Shown: piece by piece, positions 12,311 to 26,663 of the stretch | Layout of the letters: each line of letters starts with the position of its first letter | Numbering within the stretch: the first letter of the stretch is position 1 | DNA from: Plasmodium brasilianum | Taxonomy: Eukaryota > Apicomplexa > Aconoidasida > Haemosporida > Plasmodiidae | NCBI RefSeq assembly: GCF_023973825.1 | Contig: NW_027122940.1 | Span: 25,388-89,387 of the forward strand | Direction: 5' to 3' | DNA: 64,000 bases | The notes under the pieces: model-generated | The model's input: only the letters and a program-made list of their open reading frames with translations | Database searches by the model: none | Told to the model about the DNA's origin: nothing | Position numbers and translations under genes: made by a program

Positions 12311-14844
12311 AAAAATTAAGTTATACTTTAAAATCCTTCAGCAAATATATTTTTAGAATTGTGCATTGGATATACCGTGCTATAAAGATGAAAATAAAAA
12401 AGACCAAAATTTAATTAAAATGTTTATAATAAAATACATTTATGCGATTTACAAATATTACTTTCTGAAACACTTTTGATATTATTAATCCCTTCTCTTT
12501 GTTTCAAAAAGACACTTTATAAAGTTTTAATTTATGTTAGTATATGCCATGTAACATTTACATAACTTTACTAAAACGTTAAAATAGGATGTCATCAAAA
12601 AGAAGAGTTAGCTTTATTTTTATGCATAATATATTTCAGCAAAAAGTTATTTATTACATAATTTAAAACAATTTATAGTACTCTTACTAATAATACACCG
12701 TGGATGTATATTCAGAAAATATGTAACCATTATAATATCACCAATATATACTTAAATGTTTTGATATACCGTAAGATGATTAATGTGAATTATAAAATTT
12801 TAATATATTCTGATATATTATCTTCCTATTTGTTTTATATAGTATTTTTTTAAACTGCGTAAATGATGTTATAAATACATATATATGTATGCATTTAATA
12901 ACAATAATCATTTATGATATATATATTTATTTAGAAACAACTTAAATATATCGAGAATGATCTTAAATTATATATACATGATAAGTATATTTGCATAAAT
13001 ATGAGCAATTAATTTAAAATGCGGCGAATATTTTTATTGGATATAAAAATAAAAAAAAAATATATAGGAGAAAATAAGTTTTGATAAATATAAACATCTC
13101 AATTAGTTACATGAGTATACGAAAATTTTTTATTAAATAAAAAGTTATATTTATAAATAATTCGTATCATTATGTATTTCTCATAATATACAGCACTATT
13201 AATTAAAATACGCTTTTATATTTTTTTGTAGAAATGGAAATTTGTAATATTCGAAAATTATGAGGAAGTGAAATAATGGAATATGTTATGGTTATGAACC
13301 GATTATGCTTCCAAATACATTATATTTACAGTATATATAAATATATATCCAACATGTATATAAAAGCATAAAATAAAAAAATAATTATCTTATTTTAATG
13401 TCAGTGCCACAGGATAGTATGAAACACATGGAATAATTAAAAATATAATATGATTTTTATCTTAATTTATAATTTATTTTTTAGAACAGTAATATAATTT
13501 GTCATATTAATAAGAATTTACTATTGCATAATAAAAAAATACATTTAATATATAATATTTTGTTTTTTTTATGTTTATTTCATAAAAATCTAATTTATTT
13601 TATTTAGATTTTTATCATATTTTTAATATAATATATTATTTTGTGTAGTAATAATTTATATATAAATAAAATATAAACCAATGTTCCTTTCATTTATAGA
13701 ATTTTCAGGAAAAAAAACTATATATCGAATATTTTTCTAAATTATAATATATTATTTTTAAGACTTCGTAACGATAATATCTTATATCGTAGGTAATTTT
13801 ATTTAAAATTCTTTTATATTATCATAATTATTAAAGGTGTTTGTATACAATGTTTAGTTATATATTTTTTTTTTTTTTTAAATATGCATATTTTAGTCGA
13901 AGATATAAATTTTTTTATTTTTGGAAAAAAAACAAATAGAAAATAACGAAAATAAATGAACTCTTATTTTTAAAAAATTTACCTTTAGTAATAATAAATA
14001 AAATATATTTATATAAATTATATAGTAATTGTTAGGTTCTATTTATAATTATTAAGTATAAAATTATAAAACCACTAATTTGGATTTACCCTTTAAATAT
14101 ATAAAAATTTTATAAGTATTTTCAATTAAAAAATTATAAAATTAATATAATAGTGCAAGTATTTCTTGCATATCAGAGGGATATTTTACTTTTAACTTAT
14201 AATATTTGGAACAACGAAAAATTCTATCTTATTATTTTTTTTTTTCGCTTTCTCTAATTAGTATTAAATTTCTTATAATTGTCTAAGTTTATTAATTATT
14301 AAATGTTTAAAAATTATAATAAGTAATCAAAGCTATTTTTTTTATTGGAAAATAAAAAAAGAATTAATAGTAATATTACTAATAGATAAGTCAATGTACA
14401 AATTCATTGTACATATATTTTTTTTAATTTAAATATAAAATAAAAATATATAAAATCAACATATGAATTTTTTTTTATTCATAAAAGGTAAAAATAACAA
14501 AATTTTTTAGTTGTTCTATAGGGAAATATACATAAACGTATACATATTTCAAGTTTTTTTTTAATAATATTTACTACACAAAAACTAATTGCAATAAATG
14601 TTACATTTTCTACAAATATTATTATTCCAAATATTTATTAAAACAATTTTAAGATAATCTTTTCTTTTTTAAAGATTATATTTGTACTTAATTTCTGAAT
14701 TTAATTACTTTTTTGAAATGAAAAAAAAAAAATCTATAACTTAAATGACATAATATTTTTATTAGTACTTATGAAGATTTGGTGAATTTATTACTATCAT
14801 AAAGGAAATATAAAATTAAATAATTGCAACATTAATCGAAAAAT

Positions 14845-15715
14845 GAAGATTTTTATTTTAGTTAAAACTCCTATATTTCTTTTATATAGTTGATGATATA
14901 CTAATTACTACAATGTGGTAAAGTAATATCACTCAAGAAAATTTGCTTAATATTCTTAGTTGCTTCATATTATATATATATATATAATAATAATAATAAT
15001 AGCATCATAATAAGTAAATAAGTATATTATATCGTAAATAATTAAAATATATTATTTTATTGTTGTGTAATAAATCTTTAGGCAATATTAGTAATGTACA
15101 TAGAAGAATATATTCGTAAACTGATATTTTATTGTAAGAGGATGAGAAGTAGAAAAACAATTCAGAAATAAAAGATATATTGTTTTAAATGGATATTATG
15201 ATCCAGAAAATGAGGACTATAGATATGAATCAAAATTTGATAGAAAATAAGAATCTATGAATAAAGATAATACAATAATATCAACCAAATGTTTAATTAA
15301 GTAATTCAAATTAATTATATGCAATCCATTTTGCGGAGGTAGATTATTTCTTTGAAAAAATATTATATAGAGAATTTAGTCCTATATATAAATAAAGGAG
15401 ATATACAAAATATACCCAGAAAAAAGTTCTAAATCATTCATCATTCACTAGTACATCTTTGATAATCGTTTTATCTATATAAATTTTTTCAATGGTATTT
15501 CTATTATCCATTTATTAACTTAATTTGGATATATTATTTCGGCCTGTAACGATTCTAGGTTTATAACTGAAAATATGTTATTGTTATTAATGTAGAATAA
15601 TGGGCGTATACCTGGATTAGCATCATCTATTATAATTATATCTACAGTTACTTATATCCTAATAAAATTATTTAATTATGTAACTGATAATCAAGGAAAT
15701 GAATATAAAGTCTAG
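14845..15715 (+). pseudogene. Relic of a two-exon exported-protein gene, copy 1
   Basis: Starts with a signal-like exon (MKIFILVKTPIFLLYS, then TGA). About 250 bp on, a main-exon remnant includes YIVLNGYYDPENEDYRYE before a stop. After several frame breaks comes a hydrophobic C-terminal segment (IIIISTVTYILIKLFNYVT) with a short charged tail ending at TAG 15713-15715. Order and character match a signal exon, ectodomain and C-terminal membrane segment. The segment near 15130-15230 resembles 34955-35050 in order and wording (R-R-K residues, then L-N-G and an acidic run). It is heavily broken, so I call it a pseudogene. The family is unknown. Confidence 0.5.
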
Positions 15716-16298
15716 TTGTAATGAATACATCAATTAAAGTAAACATATTTTTCATGTAACTACTAATATACTGCATTATTTTAATGATATTATTTTCGTA
15801 AAAAAATTCCGTCTTACATGAATATAAGTTATATTATACATCATATATAATTTACACATATGTATATACACGGAAAAGCATAAAAATATATATTAAATAT
15901 TTATTACAGTTCGTATAGTTATATTTTTGTTTTAATAATATACTATATTCTTATAGGGTAATTTATGATTTTCAATTATTATATATATACATATATATAT
16001 ATATGTATTTTTTGTTTTATTGTAATACTAAATACGTATAGCTAAATATTAGTAACAAATGTGGGAGCTATTTTTAAGAAAACTATGTGTATGTAAATCT
16101 TTATGTAAATTTTTATCATAAAATATATGAACTTATTTAATTTGTTATACAAAATTGCAATTAATACAAATCTTCTTTGTTAATTAGACAATTTATGTTT
16201 ATAACAATATTAGATTTTTTTTAGTTTTATTATGGTTATAAATGACTATTTAAAGAATAACATAGACAGAAATTTATTATAAAATAATTTTAATTTAA

Positions 16299-16504
16299 AT
16301 GTACATAGTTATTTTTTATTTAATAAAATTAAGTCTCTCTTTATATTTTTTGTCTGTATGTATGTTTTATAGAAATAATAACAAATATTCTTTGGAAATA
16401 AATTATTATGAGTGGTGTGTTTCAAATCTGATTGAATATAAAAATATTTTTAATGAATGTTTCGATTCTATGAATACTTTGAACTATAATAAAAAAATTT
16501 CTTA
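16299..16504 (+). pseudogene. Possible exon fragment
   Basis: A 68-codon frame. Its second half, after a TTTTATAG acceptor-like site near 16371, reads EINYYEWCVSNLIEYKNIFN and more. It contains Trp and Cys and looks more protein-like than surrounding chance frames. No first exon, membrane segment or homologous gene could be recognised nearby. It may be an orphan exon of a decayed antigen gene, or chance. Confidence 0.2.
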
Positions 16505-17830
16505 ATAAAAAGATATTGTATTTTTTTGTTTATGTTAGTTGTTAGAGAATTTTTTTTGAATGAATATTAATCAGGTGTTCGTGCATTTCATAGAAATTTT
16601 TTTTTTTTTTCTCTGTTATAAACAATAAGTACTTTATAAAAGTAAATTATATAGATATAATAAAATTTAATTAATCATTAAACAATATGTAAATAAATTT
16701 TAAGGTAAATAAATTTTTTTCTTAATATTATTATATATAGATAATTATTGATATATTTGTAGTACTCTGCAATTTTTTTTTCTATACATTTTTTTACAGC
16801 AGAATACGTAGTTTCTTAAATATGTACAAGAATATAAGAATTTTACGTTAATGACTAGGAAATTTATTAGATATTTTTAATATATTTTTTAATAATTTAA
16901 CATTTACTAAAGGAAAATCTAAGTTATATATATGTTCTAGTTAATAAAAAAATAATTATGCTTCTATTAAAACTATAAGCTGCATTATATTTTAATTAAA
17001 ATATTAAGATATATTTTGAATAAAAAGCTTAATTATATAAGGATAGTATATATGATTTTTTGTTCAATTTATATTTGAGTATTTCACATGATATAACCAT
17101 AATTTTTTTAAAAGTACTATTATGTAAATTCAAATACTACCCAAACGTTAATATTAGAAGTTTTTTGGTTATTATAGATATGTATATTTATAAATGTATT
17201 ACTTACGATATAAGATAGCTTACGTATTACTATTTTCAGCTGATATATAATTGAATCTAGATATTTTGGTATAACACATAGATAAAGATGAATAAAAAAG
17301 TACAGCAACCTGATGAAAAAAATTTTATTAAGTTCTTTTATATATATTTATTTTATTTTATTGTATTACTTTTAAATATTTATGTTTAAAAAAAAAAAAA
17401 AAAAAATTATTTCAAAAATTTAAGAATACTTTATTTCCAAAAAATTATTTAATTTAAACTTAATAAAAAACAATAATTTTCATAAATTGTTATAAAACAA
17501 TAAAAAAATCAGTCATTATTTTACGTTAAAATATTTATTTCTTCGTAGATTAGATAGAGTATAATTAATTTTATTTTTTTGTATATCTTATATTCTATAA
17601 AATACTGTTTGAGATTAGGTAGTAACTAAATAATATGTTGTAATAGATATAACGTATAATGTTGTTTTTTCATCTATTACAACAATTTTTTTAATTATAT
17701 TATTAATATTTTTAATAATAATAACACGCTCTTCTAAAATATAATGTTTATAAAATTCGACTTATTAATAGGATAACATCCTTAAAACTCATATTTATTA
17801 TTGTAATATCTAGAGAAATGTATTATATAT
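16505..17830. other. AT-rich spacer, nothing recognised
   Basis: No supportable gene. The minus frame at 17120-17308 is AT-driven. A poly-A run of about 19 bases lies at 17388-17406. Confidence 0.45.
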
Positions 17831-17864
17831 ACATTCTATCCTACTATATATTCTATATAAGCTC
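17831..17864 (+). promoter_or_regulatory. Conserved upstream motif of fam gene 1
   Basis: ACATTCTATCCTACTATATA followed by TTCTATATAAGCTC. The same CTACAT/TTCTCTATAT/TCTATATRAACT-like string occurs about 380-410 bp before the start codons of the other fam genes. It is probably part of the core promoter or transcription-start region; the role is inferred from conservation only. Confidence 0.4.
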
Positions 17865-18243
17865 AATAATTATAAATATTAACGGAAAATATATTTTACT
17901 TTTTAATTTATAGTGAAAAGGATTAAATAAAAAATTATTTAATCGATGTATCAAGTTGAATAATTAAATAATATATTCTGAATTATTGTGAATGTATTCA
18001 AGTTATTTTATATAAATGTACATTTATTTTTATTTTTAATAACTTTAACATAAAAATTTTGTAGAACAATGTTTCGATTATTTCTTTTTGTAAATATAAT
18101 ATTCATTATAGTTATACATATTTGATTAAGTATTCACATAGCATTAAAAAAAAGTTTTTTCAACAAATACAGCATACTTTATATTTGCAGATATATTATA
18201 ATATTATTGTTTTTTTCTTTAATATATAAAATAAATAATAATA

Positions 18244-19224
18244 ATGTATATCTTGGAACGAAAAATTAAGATAATAGTACTTATTAAAATTGTTATGTTT
18301 ATCCTTTTAACAAGGATTTGTCATATTAAGAGTGATGTAGTATGATAATATTATTTAAGGATATTTGTATTATTTCTATTATTTGTATTTTATTTTTATT
18401 AGTACTTCTTTTAGTGTGAGATTATTCATTTGATCAATTGATAAATTTTTTTTTTGTTTTTTTAGAGTACGCATAACAAAACTTTGGATAATTTATACAA
18501 TCATAGTAAAAAATTATACTCAAGAAATTATCGTTCACTGGCAAAATATAAGCAGGATAAGGATTTGTGTATGGTATATTTAATGGAACAGACACCAAAT
18601 GGAGTGAATGATAAACAAGACATATCTAATAATGAAAAAGCTTCCTTAGGGAAAAAGAATCACTCAAATGGAAGTTCACCAAGGAGTGCAAGAAGACTTA
18701 AAAAAATTATGAAAAATAAATCTTGTATATTTGAAACCAAAAAATATTCCTATTTAGAAAAAAAAATATTTAAAGAACTTGATTATGAAGATTTTCTTAA
18801 AAAAAGCCGGACAATTAGTGATAAACTTTACAAAAATATAATACGTAAAAAAGTCGCTTTACGAATCGTTTTTCCTTTATTATTGTTTTTGTTATTATGT
18901 ATAGCACCCATAGTAGATTTGAATACAAAAAATGGACTTTTATATGAAATATTTGGATCACCGGGATGGCGGGGCAATGATACATGGTACAGAAATTTAC
19001 ATAAAATATTATGGGAATCCCCTTTTCGGCGTTTGTTCCAGTCTGATCTTATTAAGTGCACTAAAGATCAAACTAAAGGATACTATCTAGTTGTAGAAGG
19101 TTTTTTTAGTTTTATAATTTACTGCTTACCTTTCATTATATTAGGTATCGCAATTATATCAGGGATTATTTATTATCACAAAAAAGTTAAAAAATATGAA
19201 AAAATTAAGTACAGGAATAGATAG
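18244..19224 (+). CDS. fam-l: fam-l protein
   Basis: Two-exon fam-l gene, about 284 residues. Exon 1 (18244-18339, 32 codons) is a hydrophobic secretory signal. The 126-bp intron (GTATGA...TTTAG) is phase 0, and exon 2 is 18466-19224. After the signal comes SRNYRSLAKYKQ, with R-S-L-A-K in the place of the export motif (canonical RxLxE/Q/D, here Lys at position 5). A charged region and the fam-l block SCIFETKKYSYLEKKIFKEL follow, then membrane helix 1 (about residues 163-184). Next are a roughly 60-residue loop rich in Trp/Gly/Arg, membrane helix 2 (about 244-269) and a basic tail ending KKVKKYEKIKYRNR. Both ends of the loop flank membranes, so it may face outward. The usual ATG of the family (Met-Glu-Gln/Arg) is TTG here; an in-frame ATG three codons upstream is the only start. 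Family knowledge: fam-l proteins are P. malariae-specific and probably exported. Confidence 0.93.
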
Positions 19225-21483
19225 ATGTATATTTAGATATATGTTCATATTTATAATGAAATGTTTGATATAAAGTAATATATGGAATTATTTTATTTTC
19301 TAACTCATTAAAAATACCTATAATTCCATAAATTTGATAAATACTCATGTATGTAGATAGGTATTTTTATATACATCTGTAAAAATATATGCTGTTAAAT
19401 ATTCTGTGTATTTGAATGTTTTAACTCTTTATAGTTTTTATTCTGAATTGATACTTCAAAATTATTATATATGATAGAGTAATATATATAATATATTTAT
19501 ATGTTTATATATATAAATAAATTTTTATGACAAATGCAAATTAGTGCGTTACAATTAATATATAATAAACCCTTTTTTATAATTATATTCAAATAGTGTA
19601 TTAATCAAAATACGAACAATAGAAAATAATAGTATCTCTTTTTCAACTAGATCCAATCTTAAATAATAATTTTTTGATTTAATTATAAAAATATATTACT
19701 AGTTTTAAAGTAAATATAATTGTATTTTGTTTTACATTTAATGAAACAAAGTGAATTTATTTTGCTGAACTTATATATATATTTACTTAAAAATGCTTAT
19801 TTTTTATTCTATAAAACTAGTTAAAAAAAAAAAATGTGTTATATGATAAATTTATTGTAAAAACCTTTTTGAAGACAGTTTAGTTCTTATTGAATGGTTT
19901 TAGAGATAAGATATTAATATATAATAAAATGTTTTCTTTATTTAATAAGGGTTATTTGTGATTTTTTAACAAATTTGAATAATATAATTCTCATAATTAA
20001 GTGTTAGAAGCATTTATTATTTATTACTATGCATTATTGGGGGGCTAATTTAACTTTGTAAAATTACATAAATTTATATTTTATAGAAAATATATAAAAA
20101 AGTGTAGTATATGTATATATATATATATTTTACTAGAAAATTTAAATTAATGAACGAAATGTAGTTGTATTTTAATAGATAATATGATAAAAATTGTATG
20201 TATTTTTTTCCTTGATTTTTACAATAATAGGCATATGAAAATGTGTTATTTATATCTATAAAAAATTTCACTTAGGGTAATACAAAACAATGTATGCATT
20301 TATGTAATAATATAGTTATATGTAGATAAATATTTATATATTTTTTCCCTTTTTTACACCTATATGTAAATATATTGAGTAAAATATTAATAAGATTATA
20401 TACATATATAAATGTAACTGAAGTATATATTAACAAGATATTTCTTCATCGTAATAATGAGAATTTTATAAACAAAAAAAAAAATAAAAAAATGAATTAT
20501 TTTTTTTGTAGATTGTATATAAATAGTTAACATTATTTTTATTTGTTTCATAAGAATTAATGCAAATATTAAAGGTTTACTCGTTGTTTTTGAAAAATGT
20601 TTAATTGAATATACATGGTAAATAAGGTTCCGTATGCAACATTTTTACAAGTAATTCACATAATTATGAGTAATTTATTGAATTTGATTTTTCATAGATT
20701 CAAATGAAAACAATAATATTATATTAGTATATGTTTTAATTATTACCATTACGTAATGTATTAAATACATGACTTATACAATGAAAGAACCCATACAACT
20801 TTTTGTTTTCATAAAATCGTACTTAGAATCAATAGAACATAGTTACAGCATATTTAGGAATAGTGCATGGTGAGTTGAAAATATTTATAATATATATTTT
20901 CAAGAAAAGTATATATATATTTTTTATTAATGTCAAATAAAACAATAAAGTTTTAACATATTTTAGATCACTTAAAACGTATATACTATATATATTCATA
21001 GAACAATTTTTCTTTCGCCCTATAATTAACTTTCTGTTATAATAATATTTCTTATAAATATGTATAAATAATTGAAAAAAAATGTACATAAATGTATAAA
21101 TTTTTCATTTAGGAAAAATGAAATAAATTAATATAATAAAAAATCGAATTTTCAATATTTATGATACAAAAATAAAAAATCATTTTTTTTCCTTTAAAAT
21201 ATAAATTTTTATATTAGTCAAATAGTAATATATATATACCAATTTATAAATGTATTATAGATTATCTATGTTTGTATGCGCTCAGTGATTACTTAAAATA
21301 TGTGTTATTATTAACCTAGCACAAAATATTTTTTTTTCAAAATATTATTTCTATTTTTACTTTATAAAAATTAATACATTATAGAAGTGATAGGGTTTAA
21401 AGTATTATGTTTATATGTTTAGAATTATTAGTAAGGTAACTCATTATTTGTACTTAGTGTATTAATATATAGAAAAGTATATT
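19225..21483. other. fam-gene 3' flank and spacer
   Basis: Non-coding AT-rich DNA. The first kilobase resembles the 3' flanks of the other fam genes (for example ATTTAATGAAACAAAGTG near 19737, also seen after the genes at 27 and 42 kb). The minus frames at 20074-20271 and 20829-21089 consist of Ile/Tyr/Phe/Lys and are taken as chance. Confidence 0.5.
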
Positions 21484-21513
21484 ATCTACATTCTCTATAT
21501 TCTATATGAACTG
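21484..21513 (+). promoter_or_regulatory. Conserved upstream motif of fam gene 2
   Basis: ATCTACATTCTCTATATTCT continuing ATATGAACTG, 411 bp before the ATG at 21924. This is the clearest example of the motif shared by the fam genes; function inferred. Confidence 0.4.
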
Positions 21514-21923
21514 TATGTTTTGATATATTATGAAATAATTTTTTTTTTATTCCATTTTATTATGAACAGAATTACTAAAAATAAAATTCAATTAGTGCAC
21601 TACATAAATTAATTATGTTATTTATTTTTAATATTTATGAATAAATTCAAATTATTTTATTTTTAGTGAAATTAGTTTTTCTTTTAAAATATGTTAAGAT
21701 AAAAATACTATATAATATTCTCAACATTACTTTTCTTTATTCATGTTGTGAAATTTCCTATATCTATCTATATATATCTATCTGTATATATGTATTAAGT
21801 ATTTAAGAAGCAATTATAAAAATAATTTTAAAAATAAGCATAGTATACCATATAATTAGAAATTATTATATTATTATTAATATATTTCTTTTAGGATATA
21901 TTGGAATAATAATGATCTATATA

Positions 21924-22817
21924 ATGGAGCAGAGAATTAAGCTAATTTTATTAATAAAAATTGCAGTTTTCATCATTTTAATGGGCATATGCCATTTTAA
22001 AAAGGATGTAGTATGAAATATTATTTAAGAATATTTGTGTTATTCATATTTTCGTATTTTATTTTTATTATAATTGTTTCTTGACAAGAATTAATTATTA
22101 TTTAAATAATAATTATTGAATTAATCAATTTCTTTTTTTTAGAGAATGTTTAACAAATCTTTAAACGAAAACTATAAACATGACAAAAAGCTAGTTGGAA
22201 ATTTTCGATTACTAGGAAAATATAAGCAATATAATGATTCAAATACTACAGTGCTAAAAGAAGATATGTCAAGTAATGGAGGGTACGAAAAAAAATATAT
22301 AACTAATAATAAAACAGTGTCTAAAAGAAAAAACGAAAAATCTAATAAAAACATATTAAATAAGGCACAATACTATATAGAAGTTGTAGATTATAATAAT
22401 GGAATGTTTGATGGAAAGCATTTCCATTTTGATAAGAAATGGATAAAAAAAAAAGATTATGATTATTTTCTTGAAAAAAACAGGAGAATTCGTGATATAG
22501 CTTTAAAAAAAATAAAATTTAAAAATTACGGATTTGGAGTTGCAATATTTATTATTTTTTTATTGTTTGGAATAGGAGTACCCTTATCACCTGGAATTCC
22601 ATTTTTATCTGTTGAATGGAACAAGTTTAAACAAGATCCATTTGGATATTATTTTTATTATTATCTAGGAAAGATACCAGAATATGTACAACCTTATTTC
22701 TATATAATATTATTTAGTTTGCTTATAATTATATTATCAATAATTTTTATAGTAACTATGTATAAAATCTTAAGAAATAATGAAAAATTTATAAAATTTA
22801 ATTTAATGCCTGAGTAA
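21924..22817 (+). CDS. fam-m: fam-m protein
   Basis: Two-exon fam-m gene, about 253 residues. Exon 1 (21924-22010) encodes the signal MEQRIKLILLIKIAVFIILM and the following GICHFKKDV; an in-frame ATG at 21912 would add four residues. The intron of 132 bp runs GTATGA to TTTTTTAG, phase 0. Exon 2 is 22143-22817. The mature N-terminus has NFRLLGKYKQ, where R-L-L-G-K replaces the canonical RxLxE/Q/D. The fam-m signature follows, YNNGMFDGKHFHFDKKW and IKKKDYDYFLEK. Helix 1 (GFGVAIFIIFLLFGIGVPL) is at about residues 165-183, followed by a loop of some 35 residues rich in Pro/Tyr/Phe. Helix 2 (YIILFSLLIIILSIIFIVTM) precedes a short tail. It lies 2.7 kb downstream of the fam-l gene on the same strand, a fam-l/fam-m doublet. 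Function is unknown; export to the host cell is expected from the family. Confidence 0.93.
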
Positions 22818-23315
22818 AATGAATTATAGCGAATGTATATCTTTATGAAGAAAATTCCTTAATATTAAGAATTGCTATATTTTTAGTGATATACCTAATA
22901 AAAATACATATAATGCTTATAGTATTATAAATAGACTTGTGTATCTGATACCTTAAATATAAAAAAGTAAATATATATGTTCTTTATCTTGTTAATTTTA
23001 ATTTTTTAATGTTTTCAAATTTGTATTTTAGATTATCATTGTAACATAATATAAATAATTGTGTATTAAAATACATTACTATAAATATACGATTGTTGCT
23101 TAAAATTAATATATAATGCTACAATTAATATATTTATATTGAACTGTGATAATTTATATTCATTAAAAAAGTTTTTGCTTATTATTTTCCATCTTATACT
23201 AGTGTGAAATTATTTTATGTTCAGGTTTTCAAAATAATATATTATCAATTCTAAATTCAAAAAAAACATTTGATTTTTTGTATATTATAAAAGGGATTGT
23301 CTATATTTTGATACA

Positions 23316-23350
<35 letters not shown>

Positions 23351-26300
23351 CTAAGAAGATCAATTAATATTTATTATATAAAATAGGTTTTATTAGAAAT
23401 ATGGAACAAAACGTATTTGTTGTAAGAATCATTTAAGTTACTTTTTTTGCTTTTTTTGATGTATATATGTGATATTATAAATATACAATAAAAAAATACA
23501 CCTTTGTAATTATGGACCATTTAAATTTCCTTACTATCTTGGAGATTTTGTATAATCGAAATTAAATGAAGAATTAATAAAATATATAATTTTACTGTTA
23601 GTTATAACAATAAAGTACCTCAATGTTGAAAAAATTACCAAAATATATATGTTATTAGAAATTTCAAAATAAATAAGGTATATATTTTATTTGATTTTTT
23701 TGTAACTTTAAAGAATTAGATTAATGAATTAAAATTAATCAAATATTTATGGATCATTTATTGAAATTATTTTTCTTTCAGTAATTGTTAAAAATTCTAA
23801 ATTACCCCTGATTTTTATTTAATATGTCACAGATATAATTTTATAGTAAACAAGTCAAAATATTTCCACTATATAAAAAAAACATATGTATTTATTTCTA
23901 GTATAAGATAAAGTTTTTATTTCTAATAAAAAAAGACTTGTTTCTATTTTCAATTTTTTAAGTGAAATTGTTAAATGATTTTATAACTATAACGTATTTT
24001 TTTTTCATTTTAAATATATAGTACTAATTATACTTATTCATTGCAAAATTTGTATTTTAAATCATTCTTATATTTAAATTTTTTTTCTTTATGTTATCCT
24101 AATTTACTATGCGTTTTTTATACATGATCGTTGAACTCCTTTGAATAAGGCAATATCTCTGTTTTTGTAACTATTAATTTGAATAGTCATTATTACTTAT
24201 TCTAACAATTATATTTATGTTATTAAGAATTCAATTCATTTTTAATATTATATATATATGACTTATTAAAAATATTTTTTGAAATAACTATATAAGTTTT
24301 CTTGAAATATTTTAAAATATTAAGAAATAATTTTAAAGTTTTATTATATTTCTTTTGTTATTTTATCAGGATAGAGCTGTACAAGGCATATCATATCTAC
24401 TTATTTTCTTTCCCATTAATATAAATTTAATAAAAGTTTTAAAAAAATATATATAACATTTTTCTGTTATATATTTTCAATTTTTTTTTTACAAAGTAGA
24501 TAGTTTTAAATATATGTAAATTTATGTGTTTAATCTATTAGTTATATATTTGAATTTAGATAAAACATATTAAACGCATATTAAAAATACTTTTATTTAA
24601 ATTAGGTACTGCTTATAAATAAAATGTACTTTAATTTTTTTGGTAAACCCCTAATTACGTTAATTCTACAGATTATAGGAAAAAAAATATAGTAAATATG
24701 TATTTATATACTATATACCATAAAATAAGTGAGTATAATAATAATTTATAAAGTACTAGCTTTTACACAAATTTATTCTTTATTCAATATATTATATAAC
24801 GTTCTTTACCAAATAAAAATATAACAGCAAATTATTAATAATATTAATTATACTTAAATTATTTAATTATATAATTAAGAATTTTTTTTAGATTGTTCTA
24901 ATAATAAAAATTTCATGAAGAAACATTATGATAAAATATATCATAAAATATTTACAAAAATAAAAGTCATATTTATATATAAATATTAAAAGGATCAGCT
25001 CATATGTATATGTATGTATTTTTTTTTCCCATGTTATTATTCTACAAGTGTTATGATGTATTTAATTTTCTTTTTTTTCTGTATTAACGAAAATAATAGT
25101 AAAACATTTTTTAACTAAATTATTTCACGTAAATTAAGAATATTCGTGAATATATTAATTTTTATGTAAATACGTACTGTTTATTAGTTTTTTATATTTT
25201 GTTTTTATTGATGAACTTTTTATGAAAATAAATTTTTATGTAAATAAGAGGGTATATAAAAAAAATCAAAAAAAAAGGAGTTTCGTGAACTATTAATATT
25301 ACATGAAGAATATAAAATTGAATAAATTTATATGGGTACAAAATGGTAACATATCATAGAGGAAGGAGAGTACAAAGTAGATACAGTGAAAAGGTTTCTC
25401 ATATGTGGATATAGAAATGTATTTACTAAAAAAATATATAAAATTCAATAACCTATGTGAATATGAATGTTTAACAGCTGATATTTTTTCTTGTAATATC
25501 GTTGTAATTATATATAAAAAAAATAAATATAATAATTAATATATCTAAGAAATATTTGTTCTAAATTTTGGTCACATTCAGCGTTAACTTTTTTTTCTGT
25601 GTATTATGTAATTTTACAATAATATTTTAAAAATATTTTCTCTTTTTTTTTAATTAGCTATGTTTTATTTTTTTTTCATATTTAATAATCAATTTTATCA
25701 ATGTTGTAAAACATATTTTCTTTTTAGAAAATGTTTAAATAAAATATATAATATCTATAAAAATTAGGTTGATGTTTTATAGATAAAGAATAGTTTCGTT
25801 ATACATTTGGGGTTTTGGTTTAGAATATTAGTGAAAAATGGTCAACTTTTTTTTTGTAAAATTGATATATGAAATATTTGTATGATTAACAGCATTAACA
25901 TTAAGGTTTATAATTATATACAATAATATGTAAGATAGTTATATTTATTAAATTATTTTTGGAATTGTATAATTTTTTTTTAAATAACATTATATGAAAA
26001 TTACTTCTATACTTATAATAAAATAAATTGAAAAAAAATTGATCATATATGTTTATATTATTAATGAAAGAATAAACATATTAATAACTGAACTACGGTT
26101 ATCCTAATAGAAATATAATTAATACCATAATAACTACTTTTACTTATCTTTTTTAATTATATTATATCAATAATTCTTCTAAATATATATATATAATTAG
26201 ATAAGAAAAAAATTAAGGTAAAAAAATTTATAAACATTATATTTACAAATAACGATACGAATGTAAAGTAATTAAAAAATATTACTTTTAAAAATTATAA

Positions 26301-26616
26301 TACAAAAATAAAAATTCATAATTTCTTTGTCATTTAAATATATGATATCTTATATATTTGGTTGTATAATCTAAATTAGATTTCTTATATGTATAATAAA
26401 CCACTAGAGAATATAAATGTTATTAATAAAATACATTATAAAAAATTGTAAGTAATATTTTCTTCTTAATCTATTATTACTGTTATGCTATCAAAATAAT
26501 AAATATTATTTATCAGTAATAAGTTTATTTAAAACATAATATTTATAAATTTATAATTTATAAAAGAATCATAGTTGAACTTAGTTATTCTTCTGTTTAA
26601 TAAGGGAACAATAGTT
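22818..26616. other. fam-gene 3' flank and spacer
   Basis: About 3.8 kb without a supportable gene. The first kilobase shares landmarks with the other fam 3' flanks: TAATAAAAATACATATAAT near 22900 and AAAATTAATATATAATG near 23100. It includes an (AT)n run at 23319-23349. Confidence 0.5.
23319..23349. repeat. (AT)n microsatellite
   Basis: About 30 bp of alternating A/T in the 3' flank of the fam-m gene. Confidence 0.9.
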
Positions 26617-26663
26617 TATCTATGTTCTACATATACTATACGTACTATGTCCTATATAAACTC
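26617..26663 (+). promoter_or_regulatory. Conserved upstream motif of fam gene 3
   Basis: TATCTATGTTCTACATATAC then TATACGTACTATGTCCTATA and TAAACTC, 388 bp before the ATG at 27051. It is a looser match to the shared motif. Confidence 0.35.

Noticed and set aside
18828..19061. 77-codon minus-strand frame
   Set aside because: Antisense to the fam-l exon 2.
21390..21402. TAGGGTTTAAAG, resembling a telomere repeat unit
   Set aside because: A single occurrence; no array of GGGTTYA units anywhere in the window.
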